Source: Xanthobacter sp. NM-59 (GTDB lineage: Bacteria > Pseudomonadota > Alphaproteobacteria > Rhizobiales > Xanthobacteraceae). From it: a stretch of DNA of 64,000 nt. Under the pieces are notes generated by a model. It searched no databases and had not been told where the DNA came from. It was given only the letters and a program-made list of their open reading frames with translations. Positions 37,685 through 45,443 of this stretch are shown piece after piece. Each line of letters opens with the position of its first letter. Positions within the stretch are counted from its first letter, which is position 1. The position numbers and the translations under genes are program-made. The DNA lies in NCBI RefSeq assembly GCF_021401125.1, contig NZ_JACBFQ010000006.1, positions 62,001-126,000 of the forward strand, written 5' to 3'.

Positions 37685-38905
37685 ATGACCACCGATTTCC
37701 ACCGCATTCGCCGGCTGCCGCCCTACGTGTTCGAGCAAGTGAACCGTGTGAAGGCCGCCGCTCGCAATGCCGGGGTGGATATCATCGACCTCGGCATGGG
37801 CAATCCGGACCTCGAAGCGCCGGCGCACGTGATCGAGAAGCTCAAGGAAACCATCGGCAAGCCGCGCACCGATCGCTACTCTGCCTCCAAGGGCATTCCC
37901 GGGCTGCGCAAGGCGCAGGCCGCCTATTACGAGCGCCGGTTCGGCGTGAAGCTCAATCCCGATACCCAGGTGGTCGCCACGCTGGGCTCGAAGGAAGGCT
38001 TCGCCAACATGGCGCAGGCCATCACCGCGCCGGGCGACGTGATTCTCACGCCGAATCCCTCCTACCCCATTCACGCCTTCGGCTTCCTGATGGCGGGCGG
38101 CGTCATCCGCTCCGTGCCGGTGGAGCCGGGGCCGGAATTCTTCCACGCCATGGAACGGGCGGTGAAGCACTCCATCCCTAAGCCCATCGCCGTGGTGCTG
38201 TGCTATCCCTCCAACCCCACGGCGTGCGTGGCGGATCTGGAATTCTACAAGGACGTGGTGGCCTTCGCGAAGAAGAACGAGCTGATCGTTCTCTCCGACC
38301 TCGCCTATGCCGAGCTGTATTATGACGGCAACCCGCCTCCCTCCGTGCTGCAGGTGCCGGGCGCCATGGACGTGACGGTGGAGTTCACCTCCATGTCCAA
38401 GACCTATTCCATGGCCGGCTGGCGCATGGGCTTCGCGGTGGGCAATGAACGGCTCATCTCCGCGCTGTCGCGGGTGAAGTCCTATCTGGACTATGGCGCG
38501 TACACGCCGATCCAGGTGGCCGCCACCGCCGCCCTCAACGGCCCGCAGGAGTGCGTGGCCGAAATGCGCGAGACCTATAAGAAGCGCCGGGATGCGCTGG
38601 TGGATGCGTTCGGCCGGGCGGGCTTCCCCGTCCCCTCGCCGAAGGCCTCCATGTTCGCGTGGGCGCCCATTCCCGAACCGTTCCGGGCAATGGGCTCGGT
38701 GGAATTCGCCAAGCTGCTGATCGAGAAGGCGGAAGTGGCGGTAGCGCCGGGCGTGGGCTTCGGTGAGCACGGCGACGACTATGTGCGCATCGCGGTGGTG
38801 GAGAATGAGCAGCGCATCCGCCAGGCGGCGCGCAACATCCGCCGCTTCTTCGACCAGGCCGGCCACACCCTGCACAATGTGGTCCCGCTGAGCGCCGCGC
38901 TCTGA
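37685..38905 (+). CDS. alaC: Alanine-forming / LL-DAP-like class I aminotransferase
   Basis: Protein of 406 aa, close to E. coli AlaC (glutamate-pyruvate aminotransferase) and the wider LL-diaminopimelate aminotransferase group. Motifs: DLGMGNPDLEAPAHV, TLGSKEGFANMA, SYPIH, CYPSNPTA, Asp205 in VLSDLAYAELYYDG, and the Schiff-base Lys239 in TSMSKTYSMAGWRMGF. The N-terminal FHRIRRLPPYVFEQVN fits AlaC well. It probably makes alanine from pyruvate. Position upstream of hom (82-bp gap with a hairpin) is a common arrangement in Alphaproteobacteria and suggests co-regulation of aspartate-family and alanine synthesis. GGAGCC precedes the ATG. Confidence 0.85.
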   Translation: MTTDFHRIRRLPPYVFEQVNRVKAAARNAGVDIIDLGMGNPDLEAPAHVIEKLKETIGKPRTDRYSASKGIPGLRKAQAAYYERRFGVKLNPDTQVVATLGSKEGFANMAQAITAPGDVILTPNPSYPIHAFGFLMAGGVIRSVPVEPGPEFFHAMERAVKHSIPKPIAVVLCYPSNPTACVADLEFYKDVVAFAKKNELIVLSDLAYAELYYDGNPPPSVLQVPGAMDVTVEFTSMSKTYSMAGWRMGFAVGNERLISALSRVKSYLDYGAYTPIQVAATAALNGPQECVAEMRETYKKRRDALVDAFGRAGFPVPSPKASMFAWAPIPEPFRAMGSVEFAKLLIEKAEVAVAPGVGFGEHGDDYVRIAVVENEQRIRQAARNIRRFFDQAGHTLHNVVPLSAAL

Positions 38906-38936
38906 AAGAGCCCCCGCAGCCACTTATCCAGACATC

Positions 38937-38957
38937 ACGCCCGCCTCGCGCGGGCGT
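38937..38957 (+). other. Hairpin between alaC-like gene and hom
   Basis: ACGCCCGC (38937-38944) pairs perfectly with GCGGGCGT (38950-38957) across a 5-nt loop. It has no T-run after it, so full termination is unlikely. It may slow polymerase or protect the upstream transcript's 3' end. Confidence 0.5.
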
Positions 38958-38987
38958 CCTGTTCCCAGGAAAGAACCGGTCCGATCC

Positions 38988-40292
38988 ATGAGCGATTTGA
39001 AAGTGGGCCTCGCCGGCCTTGGCACCGTCGGGGCCGCCGTCATCCGCATGCTCGAACGGCGCGCGGGTGACCTTTTCGCGCGCACCGGCCGCGGCATCAA
39101 GGTGGTGGCCGTCGCCGCGCGCGACCGGACCAAGGATCGCGGCGTCGATCTCTCCGGCGTGCGCTGGTACGAGGACCCGGTAGAACTGGCCCGCGATCCG
39201 GACATCGACGTGTTCGTGGAGCTCATGGGCGGGTCGGACGATCCGGCCAAGGCTGCGGTGATCGCGGCGCTGGAGTGCGGCCGTCCGGTGGTGACTGCCA
39301 ACAAGGCCCTGCTCGCCAAATGGGGCGCCGACCTCGCCCGCATCGCGGAAGCCTCCGGCGCCAGCCTGCATTTCGAGGCGGCGGTGGCGGGCGGCATCCC
39401 GATCGTGAAAACCCTGCGCGAATCGCTCGCGGGCAATGTGGTGGAGCGGGTTTCCGGCATCCTCAACGGCACCTGCAACTACATGCTCACCCGCATGGCC
39501 GACGAGAAGATCTCGTTCCAGGACTGCCTGGCCGAGGCCCAGCGCCTGGGCTATGCGGAGGCCGACCCCACCTTCGACATTGACGGCTTCGACACCGCCC
39601 ACAAGCTGGCCATCCTCACCTCGCTGGCCTTCGGCACCCAGGTGGACGCCGACGCCATCTATGTGGAGGGCATCCGCCAGCTTACGCTGGAGGACCTCGA
39701 GGCCGCCGACGACCTCGGCTACAAGGTGAAGCTGCTGGGTGTCGCCCTGCGCACAGAGACCGGCATCGAGCAGCGCGTGCATCCCACCATGGTCCCCAAG
39801 CACTGGCCCATCGCCCAAGTTTCCGGTGTCACCAACGCGGTGGCGGTGGACGCGGACGCGGTGAGCCTGACCCTGGTGGGCCCCGGCGCCGGCGGCGATG
39901 CCACCGCCTCGGCGGTGGTGGGCGATCTGGCCGATGTGGCCCGCGGCGTGGCCGGCTTCGTGTTCGGCATGCCGGTGGCGACCCTGATGAAGCCCGAGCG
40001 GGCGCCCATGCAGCGCCATGAAGGCGGCTATTACATCCGCCTCTCGGTGGTGAACAAGCCGGGCACCGCCGCCACCATCGCGCGCCGCATGGCCGACGAG
40101 GGCATTTCGCTCGAATCGATCGTGCAGCGCCGTCCTGAAGGACAGCAGGGTGAGGCCGCGCAGGGGACGGCGCGCGTCATCCTGATCACCTACGCAACGT
40201 CGGAAGAAGCCGTGCGGCGCGCCATCGCCGCCATCGAGGCGGATGGGGTGGTGAACGCACTGCCGCAAGTGATCCGCATCGAGAAGGATTGA
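38988..40292 (+). CDS. hom: Homoserine dehydrogenase
   Basis: Protein of 434 aa that reduces aspartate semialdehyde to homoserine, the branch to threonine and methionine. The NAD(P)-binding loop GLAGLGTVG is at residues 7-15. Catalytic-domain motifs include VVTANKALLAKWG, GGIPIVKTLRESLAGN and GILNGTCNYMLTRM (the signature), and EAQRLGYAEADPTFDIDGFDTAHK. A C-terminal ACT domain (about 350-434, YYIRLSVVNKPGTAATIA) is expected to give feedback inhibition by threonine. glpX starts 18 bp downstream, so the two are co-transcribed. Confidence 0.97.
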   Translation: MSDLKVGLAGLGTVGAAVIRMLERRAGDLFARTGRGIKVVAVAARDRTKDRGVDLSGVRWYEDPVELARDPDIDVFVELMGGSDDPAKAAVIAALECGRPVVTANKALLAKWGADLARIAEASGASLHFEAAVAGGIPIVKTLRESLAGNVVERVSGILNGTCNYMLTRMADEKISFQDCLAEAQRLGYAEADPTFDIDGFDTAHKLAILTSLAFGTQVDADAIYVEGIRQLTLEDLEAADDLGYKVKLLGVALRTETGIEQRVHPTMVPKHWPIAQVSGVTNAVAVDADAVSLTLVGPGAGGDATASAVVGDLADVARGVAGFVFGMPVATLMKPERAPMQRHEGGYYIRLSVVNKPGTAATIARRMADEGISLESIVQRRPEGQQGEAAQGTARVILITYATSEEAVRRAIAAIEADGVVNALPQVIRIEKD

Positions 40293-40310
40293 GGCCAGAA
40301 GGACAACACC

Positions 40311-41324
40311 ATGTGCGCCGCCCCCCTGCACGAGAGAATGCCTCAAGTCCTCGATCGCCGTCTGGCCCTCGACCTTGCCCAGATCACCGAGCGCTGCGCC
40401 GTCGCCGCCGCGCGCCTGCGTGGCCGCGGTGACGAACAGGAAGCCGACCTGGCGGCCATGGCGGCCTGCTGGCGCGAGCTGCAGACCGTTCCCGTCAACG
40501 GCACCGTCGTCATCGGCGAGGGCGCGAAGGGAGAGGTCGAGCACCTGTTCGTGGGTGAGACCTTCGGTGCTGGCGGCGAGGGCGACAACGCCACCGTGGA
40601 CCTCGCGGTGGATGCGCTGGAAGGCTCCACCCTGTGCGCCAAGAACATGGAGGGCTCCATCTCGGTGCTCGCCATCGCGGAAGCGGATTCGCTGCTGAAG
40701 GTGCCGCCCGTCTATATGGAGAAGCTGGCCATCGGCCCCGGCTATCCCGACGGCATCGTCTCCCTCTCCCGCCCGCCCGAGGAGAATGTGCAGGCCCTGG
40801 CCGAGGCGAAGGGCGTGCCCACCTCGGAAATCACCGCGCTCATCCTCGACCGCCCCCGCCATGCGCCCCTCATCGAAGCGGTGCGCAAGACCGGCGCGGC
40901 CATCAAGCTCATCACCGACGGTGACGTCGCCGGCATCATCCACACCACCAATCCCGAGGAAAGCGGGGTGGATATCTATCTCGGCCTCGGAGGCGCGGCG
41001 GAAGGCGTGCTGGCGGCGGCGGCGCTGCGCTGCATCGGCGGCCAGATGCAGGGCCGGCTCGTGCTGGACACAGAGAGGAAGCGCGAGCAGGCCAAGGCGC
41101 TGGGCATCCGCGACGGCTCCAAGATCTATCACCTCGAGGAAATGGTGCGGGGCGATTGCCTCGTCTCCGCCACCGGCGTCACCGACGGCGCGCTCCTCAA
41201 GGGCGTGCGCTTCGACCGCGAGGTGATCGAGACCGACACCATCGTGCTGCGGGCCGCCACTGGCACCGTGCGCCGCATCACCACCGAGCATCGCGACTTC
41301 CGCAAGTTCCGCTTCGCGGAGTAG
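40311..41324 (+). CDS. glpX: Class II fructose-1,6-bisphosphatase GlpX
   Basis: Protein of 337 aa that hydrolyses fructose-1,6-bisphosphate (and possibly sedoheptulose-1,7-bisphosphate) in gluconeogenesis or the Calvin cycle. Metal and substrate motifs: VVIGEGAKGEVEHLFVGE, the DALEGSTLCA box, YMEKLAIGP, ITDGDVAGII and the glycine-rich LGLGGAAEGVLAAAALRC loop. AAGGA lies about 8 nt before the ATG. It follows hom by 18 bp. In many related genomes recJ comes next; here argC and a GntP permease intervene and recJ is reversed about 4 kb away. Confidence 0.96.
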   Translation: MCAAPLHERMPQVLDRRLALDLAQITERCAVAAARLRGRGDEQEADLAAMAACWRELQTVPVNGTVVIGEGAKGEVEHLFVGETFGAGGEGDNATVDLAVDALEGSTLCAKNMEGSISVLAIAEADSLLKVPPVYMEKLAIGPGYPDGIVSLSRPPEENVQALAEAKGVPTSEITALILDRPRHAPLIEAVRKTGAAIKLITDGDVAGIIHTTNPEESGVDIYLGLGGAAEGVLAAAALRCIGGQMQGRLVLDTERKREQAKALGIRDGSKIYHLEEMVRGDCLVSATGVTDGALLKGVRFDREVIETDTIVLRAATGTVRRITTEHRDFRKFRFAE

Positions 41325-41339
41325 AAGCGAGCCCCGATA

Positions 41340-41362
41340 CCGCCGGCCGGCGGGTGTCTTTT
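41340..41362 (+). terminator. Likely intrinsic terminator after glpX
   Basis: CCGCC (41340-41344) pairs with GGCGG (41349-41353) around GGCC, followed by GTGTCTTTT. The stem is short but GC-rich; some read-through to argC is possible. Confidence 0.45.
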
Positions 41363-41444
41363 CCCTGATACGGGATGGGTGTAGAGACCGTCGCCGCACG
41401 AAAGCCGCCCCTACCGGGGCGCGCGGCGATGTCAGGAGAGGAAG

Positions 41445-42497
41445 ATGGCGGACGCAAAGGCAAGGATCGCGGTTCTCGGTGCCTCTGGCTACACCGGTTC
41501 CGAGCTGGTGCGCCTGCTGCTGCGCCATCCGCGTGTGGAGATCGTCGCCCTGACCGCCGACCGCAAGGCCGGCCTGTCCATGGCCGACGTGTTCCCGCAG
41601 TTCGCGCCCTTCCCGCTGCCCAAGCTGGTCACCATTGATGCGGTGGACTTCAGCGCGGTGGATCTCGTCTTCTGCGCCCTGCCCCACGGCACGACGCAGG
41701 AAGTCATCAAGAAGGTGCTCGAAAGCTCCTCCACGGTGAAGGTGGTGGACCTGTCCGCCGACTTCCGCCTGAAGGACCCGGGCGCCTACGAGCAGTGGTA
41801 CGGCCACCCCCACAGCGCCCTCGACCTGCAGCAGGAGGCGGTGTTCGGCCTCGTGGAGATCTATCGCGACGACATCCGCAAGGCGCGGCTGGTGGCCAAT
41901 CCGGGCTGCCACACCACCACGTCGATCCTGCCGGTGGTGCCGCTCTTGGAAGCCGGCGCCATCGACCCCGAATCCATCGTGATCGATTCCAAGACCGGCA
42001 TGTCCGGCGCCGGCCGCTCGGCCAAGGAAGCCATGCTGTTCTCCGAGGTGTCGGAGGGCATCCACGCCTATTCCGTGGGCTCACACCGGCACATGGCCGA
42101 GCTGGACCAGGAATATTCCAAGGCCGCCGGGCGGCAGGTGGTCCCCATGTTCGTGCCGGTGCTGGCACCCATGAACCGGGGCATCTACGCCACCATCTAC
42201 GTGCGCACCACGGGCGCCACCGCCGAGGACCTGCACAAGCTCATCTCGGCCTATTACAAGGGCGAGACCTTCGTGCACGTGCTGCCCTTCGGCGCGGTAC
42301 CACAGTCCCGCCACGTGCGCGGCTCCAACATGGTGTTCATCGGCGTGGTGGCCGACCGGGTGAGCGGGCGCGCTATCATCCTTTCCACCCTGGACAACCT
42401 GGTGAAGGGCGCCTCCGGCCAGGCGGTGCAGAACATGAACCTCGTTCTGGGCTTCCCCGAAGCCATGGGGCTGGAGCAGATTGCCCTCATGCCGTGA
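41445..42497 (+). CDS. argC: N-acetyl-gamma-glutamyl-phosphate reductase
   Basis: Protein of 350 aa, NADPH-dependent third step of arginine synthesis. AGGAGAGGAAG immediately precedes the ATG. The Rossmann loop GASGYTG is at residues 12-18 and the catalytic Cys155 lies in NPGCHTTTS. Other family blocks are ALPHGTTQEVI, VVDLSADFRLKD, SKTGMSGAGRSAKE and PFGAVPQSRHVRGSN (His near the active site). Length fits the type I enzyme. It is flanked by a likely terminator upstream and a strong one downstream, so it may be its own unit. Confidence 0.97.
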   Translation: MADAKARIAVLGASGYTGSELVRLLLRHPRVEIVALTADRKAGLSMADVFPQFAPFPLPKLVTIDAVDFSAVDLVFCALPHGTTQEVIKKVLESSSTVKVVDLSADFRLKDPGAYEQWYGHPHSALDLQQEAVFGLVEIYRDDIRKARLVANPGCHTTTSILPVVPLLEAGAIDPESIVIDSKTGMSGAGRSAKEAMLFSEVSEGIHAYSVGSHRHMAELDQEYSKAAGRQVVPMFVPVLAPMNRGIYATIYVRTTGATAEDLHKLISAYYKGETFVHVLPFGAVPQSRHVRGSNMVFIGVVADRVSGRAIILSTLDNLVKGASGQAVQNMNLVLGFPEAMGLEQIALMP

Positions 42498-42524
42498 GTC
42501 TTCTCACGCATCTCTGACCTTACG

Positions 42525-42558
42525 ACAACCGCCCGCGGCCATGCCGGGGCGGTTGTTT
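42525..42558 (+). terminator. Intrinsic terminator of argC
   Basis: ACAACCGCCC (42525-42534) pairs perfectly with GGGCGGTTGT (42547-42556), a 10-bp stem with a 12-nt loop, followed by a short T/C run (TTCGTCTT). Confidence 0.85.
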
Positions 42559-42746
42559 CGTCTTCAGCAGGCAATCCCAAGGGGCTCTTGCCGTGCGGAA
42601 TCATTACCAAATCGTAAATATCCCGGTGGATATCCACCCAAAGCGAGTCGCTGCCCGATTTATGGCAGGGTAGCTTCCCCATGCTGGTGCATGCACTGGC
42701 ATAGAGGTTCGACGTTCCCTCCATTCTTTTGCTGGATCCAACGCCG

Positions 42747-44138
42747 ATGAGCTTCATCATCTGCCTTGCGGCGCTCTTCTTCCTGATGTTCGTGGCCTAT
42801 CGCGGCTTCAGCGTCATCCTGTTTGCCCCGGTCGCCGCCATTGGCGCGGTGCTCCTGACGGACCCTGGTGCGGTTCCGGTCATCTTTTCCGGCCTGTTCA
42901 TGGAAAAGATGGTGGGCTTCATCAAGCTCTACTTCCCCGTGTTCCTGCTCGGCGCCGTGTTCGGCAAGCTCATCGAGCTGTCGGGCTTCTCGCGGTCCAT
43001 CGTGTCCGCCATCGTGAAGCTGCTGGGCCCCTCCCGCGCCATCCTGTCCATCGTGCTGGTGGGCGCGCTGCTCACCTATGGCGGCGTGTCGCTGTTCGTG
43101 GTGGTGTTCGCGGTCTATCCGTTCGGCGCGGAGATGTTCCGCCAGGTGGGCATTCCGAAGCGGCTCCTGCCGGCGGTGGTGGCGCTGGGCGCCTTCTCCT
43201 TCACCATGGATACGCTGCCGGGTACCCCGCAGATCCAGAACATCATCCCCACCACCTTCTTCAAGACCACCGCCTATGCGGCGCCGATCCTCGGCTTCGT
43301 GGGCACGGCCTTCATTTTGGTGGTCGGCCTCTCCTATCTGGAGTTCCGCCGCAAGCAGGCCCAGAAGAAGGGTGAGGGCTACGGCACCGGCCACATCAAC
43401 GAAGTGGTGGTGGACGAGAGCGTGCCGCTGGTGTCCCCCTGGCTGGCGCTGCTGCCGCTGGTGGTGGTGGGCATCGCCAACCTGGTGTTCGCGCGCCTCA
43501 TCCCCACCTGGTATGAGGCCACCGCCTCCGTCACCCTTACCGAGGGTGGCCATGCGGTGAGCGTGTCGACCGCCAGCTGGGCCGCCATCTGGTCGGTGCA
43601 GGCGGCATTGCTGCTGGGCATCGTCACGGTTCTGCTGTTCGCCTTCAAGCCCATCGCCGGCAAGTTCGCGGGCGGCTCGAAGGATGCCGTGGGCGGCGCG
43701 CTGCTCGCCAGCCTGAACACCGCCACGGAGTACGGCTTCGGCGCGGTCATCGCGGCGCTGCCGGGCTTCCTGGTCATCAAGAACGCGCTGTCCGCCATCC
43801 CGAACCCTCTCGTCAACGAGGCGATCACGGTCACCACCCTGGCCGGCATCACGGGTTCGGCCTCGGGCGGCCTGTCCATCGCGCTGGCGGCCATGTCGGA
43901 GCAGTTCATTGCCCAGGCCCATGCCTATGGCATTCCGCTGGAAGTGATGAGCCGCGTGGCCTCCATGGCCTCCGGCGGCATGGACACCCTGCCCCATAAC
44001 GGAGCGGTCATCACCCTTCTGGCGGTGACGGGCCTCACCCACCGCCAGTCCTATGGCGACATCTTCGCCATCACCATCATCAAGACGCTGGCGGTGTTCT
44101 TCGTCATCGGCTTCTACTGGTTCACCGGCCTCTACTGA
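42747..44138 (+). CDS. GntP-family permease
   Basis: Protein of 463 aa with about twelve membrane helices, in the gluconate:H+ symporter (GntP) family. Blocks visible: YGGVSLFVVVFAVYPFGAEMFR, FSFTMDTLPGTPQIQNIIPT, and ASLNTATEYGFGAVIAALPGF, then SGGLSIALAAMSEQFI and SMASGGMDTLPHNGAVITLLAVTGL near the end. The family carries gluconate, other sugar acids and 3-hydroxybutyrate; the substrate here is unknown. The ATG at 42747 is chosen, with a weak GGA site, over an in-frame TTG at 42729. It is followed by its own terminator. Confidence 0.9.
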   Translation: MSFIICLAALFFLMFVAYRGFSVILFAPVAAIGAVLLTDPGAVPVIFSGLFMEKMVGFIKLYFPVFLLGAVFGKLIELSGFSRSIVSAIVKLLGPSRAILSIVLVGALLTYGGVSLFVVVFAVYPFGAEMFRQVGIPKRLLPAVVALGAFSFTMDTLPGTPQIQNIIPTTFFKTTAYAAPILGFVGTAFILVVGLSYLEFRRKQAQKKGEGYGTGHINEVVVDESVPLVSPWLALLPLVVVGIANLVFARLIPTWYEATASVTLTEGGHAVSVSTASWAAIWSVQAALLLGIVTVLLFAFKPIAGKFAGGSKDAVGGALLASLNTATEYGFGAVIAALPGFLVIKNALSAIPNPLVNEAITVTTLAGITGSASGGLSIALAAMSEQFIAQAHAYGIPLEVMSRVASMASGGMDTLPHNGAVITLLAVTGLTHRQSYGDIFAITIIKTLAVFFVIGFYWFTGLY

Positions 44139-44160
44139 GCCTGCCGACCCCCCAAAAGGA

Positions 44161-44191
44161 CCCCGCGCGCCACCCGGCCCGCGGGGTTTTT
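44161..44191 (+). terminator. Intrinsic terminator after GntP permease gene
   Basis: CCCCGCG (44161-44167) pairs with CGCGGGG (44180-44186) around a 12-nt loop and is followed directly by TTTTTCTTT. It sits 22 bp after the stop, between convergent genes. Confidence 0.9.
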
Positions 44192-44193
44192 CT

Positions 44194-44904
44194 TTATCCG
44201 GCCGCCGCTTTCTCCCGATCCGCCGGCAGGCAAAAGATCTCCGCCACCGCCACCAAGGGCGGCACCAGCATGCACCACATGCCCACCATCAAATAAAGGA
44301 AGGCCGCGAGCCCGCACCCGCCCACGAAGCCGAGGAAATTGGCGCCGAACCGCCGCAGCCGCTCGCGGTGCACATGCCGCTCGGCGCCGGGATGGGGCCA
44401 GAGCAGATTGGAGCCGTCTACCAGCAGCTGGGTGACGGTGCCGGTGACCATGGTGGAGGGTGGCAGATCCTTCAGATGGGTGCGATGCAAAGCGTTCTGC
44501 ACCGCCATGGCACTCACCAGAGTCATGCCCGTCATGAGGGCGCTCGGCGCACTGGGATCGGGAAACGGCCCGATCACGATGGCTACCAGGGCCGCATGGG
44601 CGAGCAGCACCAGCTTGCCCGCCATCAGAATGCGGAAATCGCTCTGCCCCCGCACGGCCATGGCCCGGCCCAGCAGATGCGCCGCCACCACGACGATGGC
44701 GAAGACCGGCATGGCGATGACCTTGCCCACCTCCGGCGCATGCCCCTGCGCCAGCGCCGCCGAGAAGGTGACGATATTGCCCGTGACATGGGCCGTGAAC
44801 AGGCCACCCAGGGCGACGAAACCGGCCGTATCCACGAAGCCGGCATTGAAACACAACAGGATCGGCAACCACCGGCTCACGCTGGCATCCCCCGGGAATC
44901 GCAT
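44194..44904 (-). CDS. DUF1275 (YoaK-type) membrane protein
   Basis: Protein of 236 aa with about six membrane helices. Family blocks: LCFNAGFVDTAGFVALGGLFTAHVTGN near the start (the DUF1275 signature G-F-x-D-x-x-G and TxHxTGN), and MAVQNALHRTHLKDLPPSTMVTGTVTQL in the middle. Function is unknown. The start at 44904 follows the family's length; no good ribosome binding site precedes it. Its upstream region is made of decayed recJ tail copies, so its promoter must lie within that array. Confidence 0.85.
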   Translation of the reverse strand: MRFPGDASVSRWLPILLCFNAGFVDTAGFVALGGLFTAHVTGNIVTFSAALAQGHAPEVGKVIAMPVFAIVVVAAHLLGRAMAVRGQSDFRILMAGKLVLLAHAALVAIVIGPFPDPSAPSALMTGMTLVSAMAVQNALHRTHLKDLPPSTMVTGTVTQLLVDGSNLLWPHPGAERHVHRERLRRFGANFLGFVGGCGLAAFLYLMVGMWCMLVPPLVAVAEIFCLPADREKAAAG

Positions 44905-44978
44905 CACGGCGCATGATGCACGGCCGGCACGGGATACAAGCGACGATCTTTGGTGCCATCCCGCCGGAGGAGCCGGCA

Positions 44979-45443
44979 GCCGACCTCGGCCACGTCCTTG
45001 ATCCATAACGAAACGCGTGCTTCGCCCGGTCAGGCCTCTGGCTCCAGGGAACAGGCCGCATGCAGCGGCCACCAGCAGAGCCCACCGCCGCCCTTCAGCC
45101 CTGCTCCGGGATGTCCGTGATGCGCAGGGAGACGCGGGTCTCGCCCTGCCAGGTCTCCGGCTCCAGGGAACCGACCACATGCAGTCCCGCCCGCGTGCCG
45201 CCAGCACGGCTCGGCGCAACAGCAGATTTTGGGATCATCCCGGAGGGCGGCGGACGCCCTGTGGCCCAGCTCCGGGACGTCATAGATATGCAGGGAAACG
45301 TGCGGCTCGCCCTGCCACAGGTTGCCGGTCTTTGGAGCGAGCGATATTAAAGTAGCGCCTGCCTGTCCCCCCCCCCCAGCAGAGCCCAGCCCAACGGCAG
45401 CTTTCGGCGCCATCCCGGCGCGTGGCAGGCCGGCAGCCGCCCT
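44979..45443 (-). repeat. Tandem array of decayed copies of the recJ 3' end
   Basis: The parent is the recJ tail from 45444 rightwards. Aligned by eye, three further units lie at about 44979-45084 (A), 45101-45220 (B) and 45267-45396 (C), anchored at 45003, 45122, 45288 and, in recJ itself, 45471. Unit B matches recJ at 61 of 63 bases over 45122-45184 versus 45471-45533. It still reads LHVVGSLEPETWQGETRVSL, then ITDIPEQG and a stop, against LHVAGSLEPETWQGETRVSL, IKDVAEVA and a stop in recJ. A and C are more diverged; C carries an 11-C run at 45367-45377. Short spacer parts (TTTNGGNGCCATCCCG) repeat too. No unit has a start signal. Confidence 0.85.
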
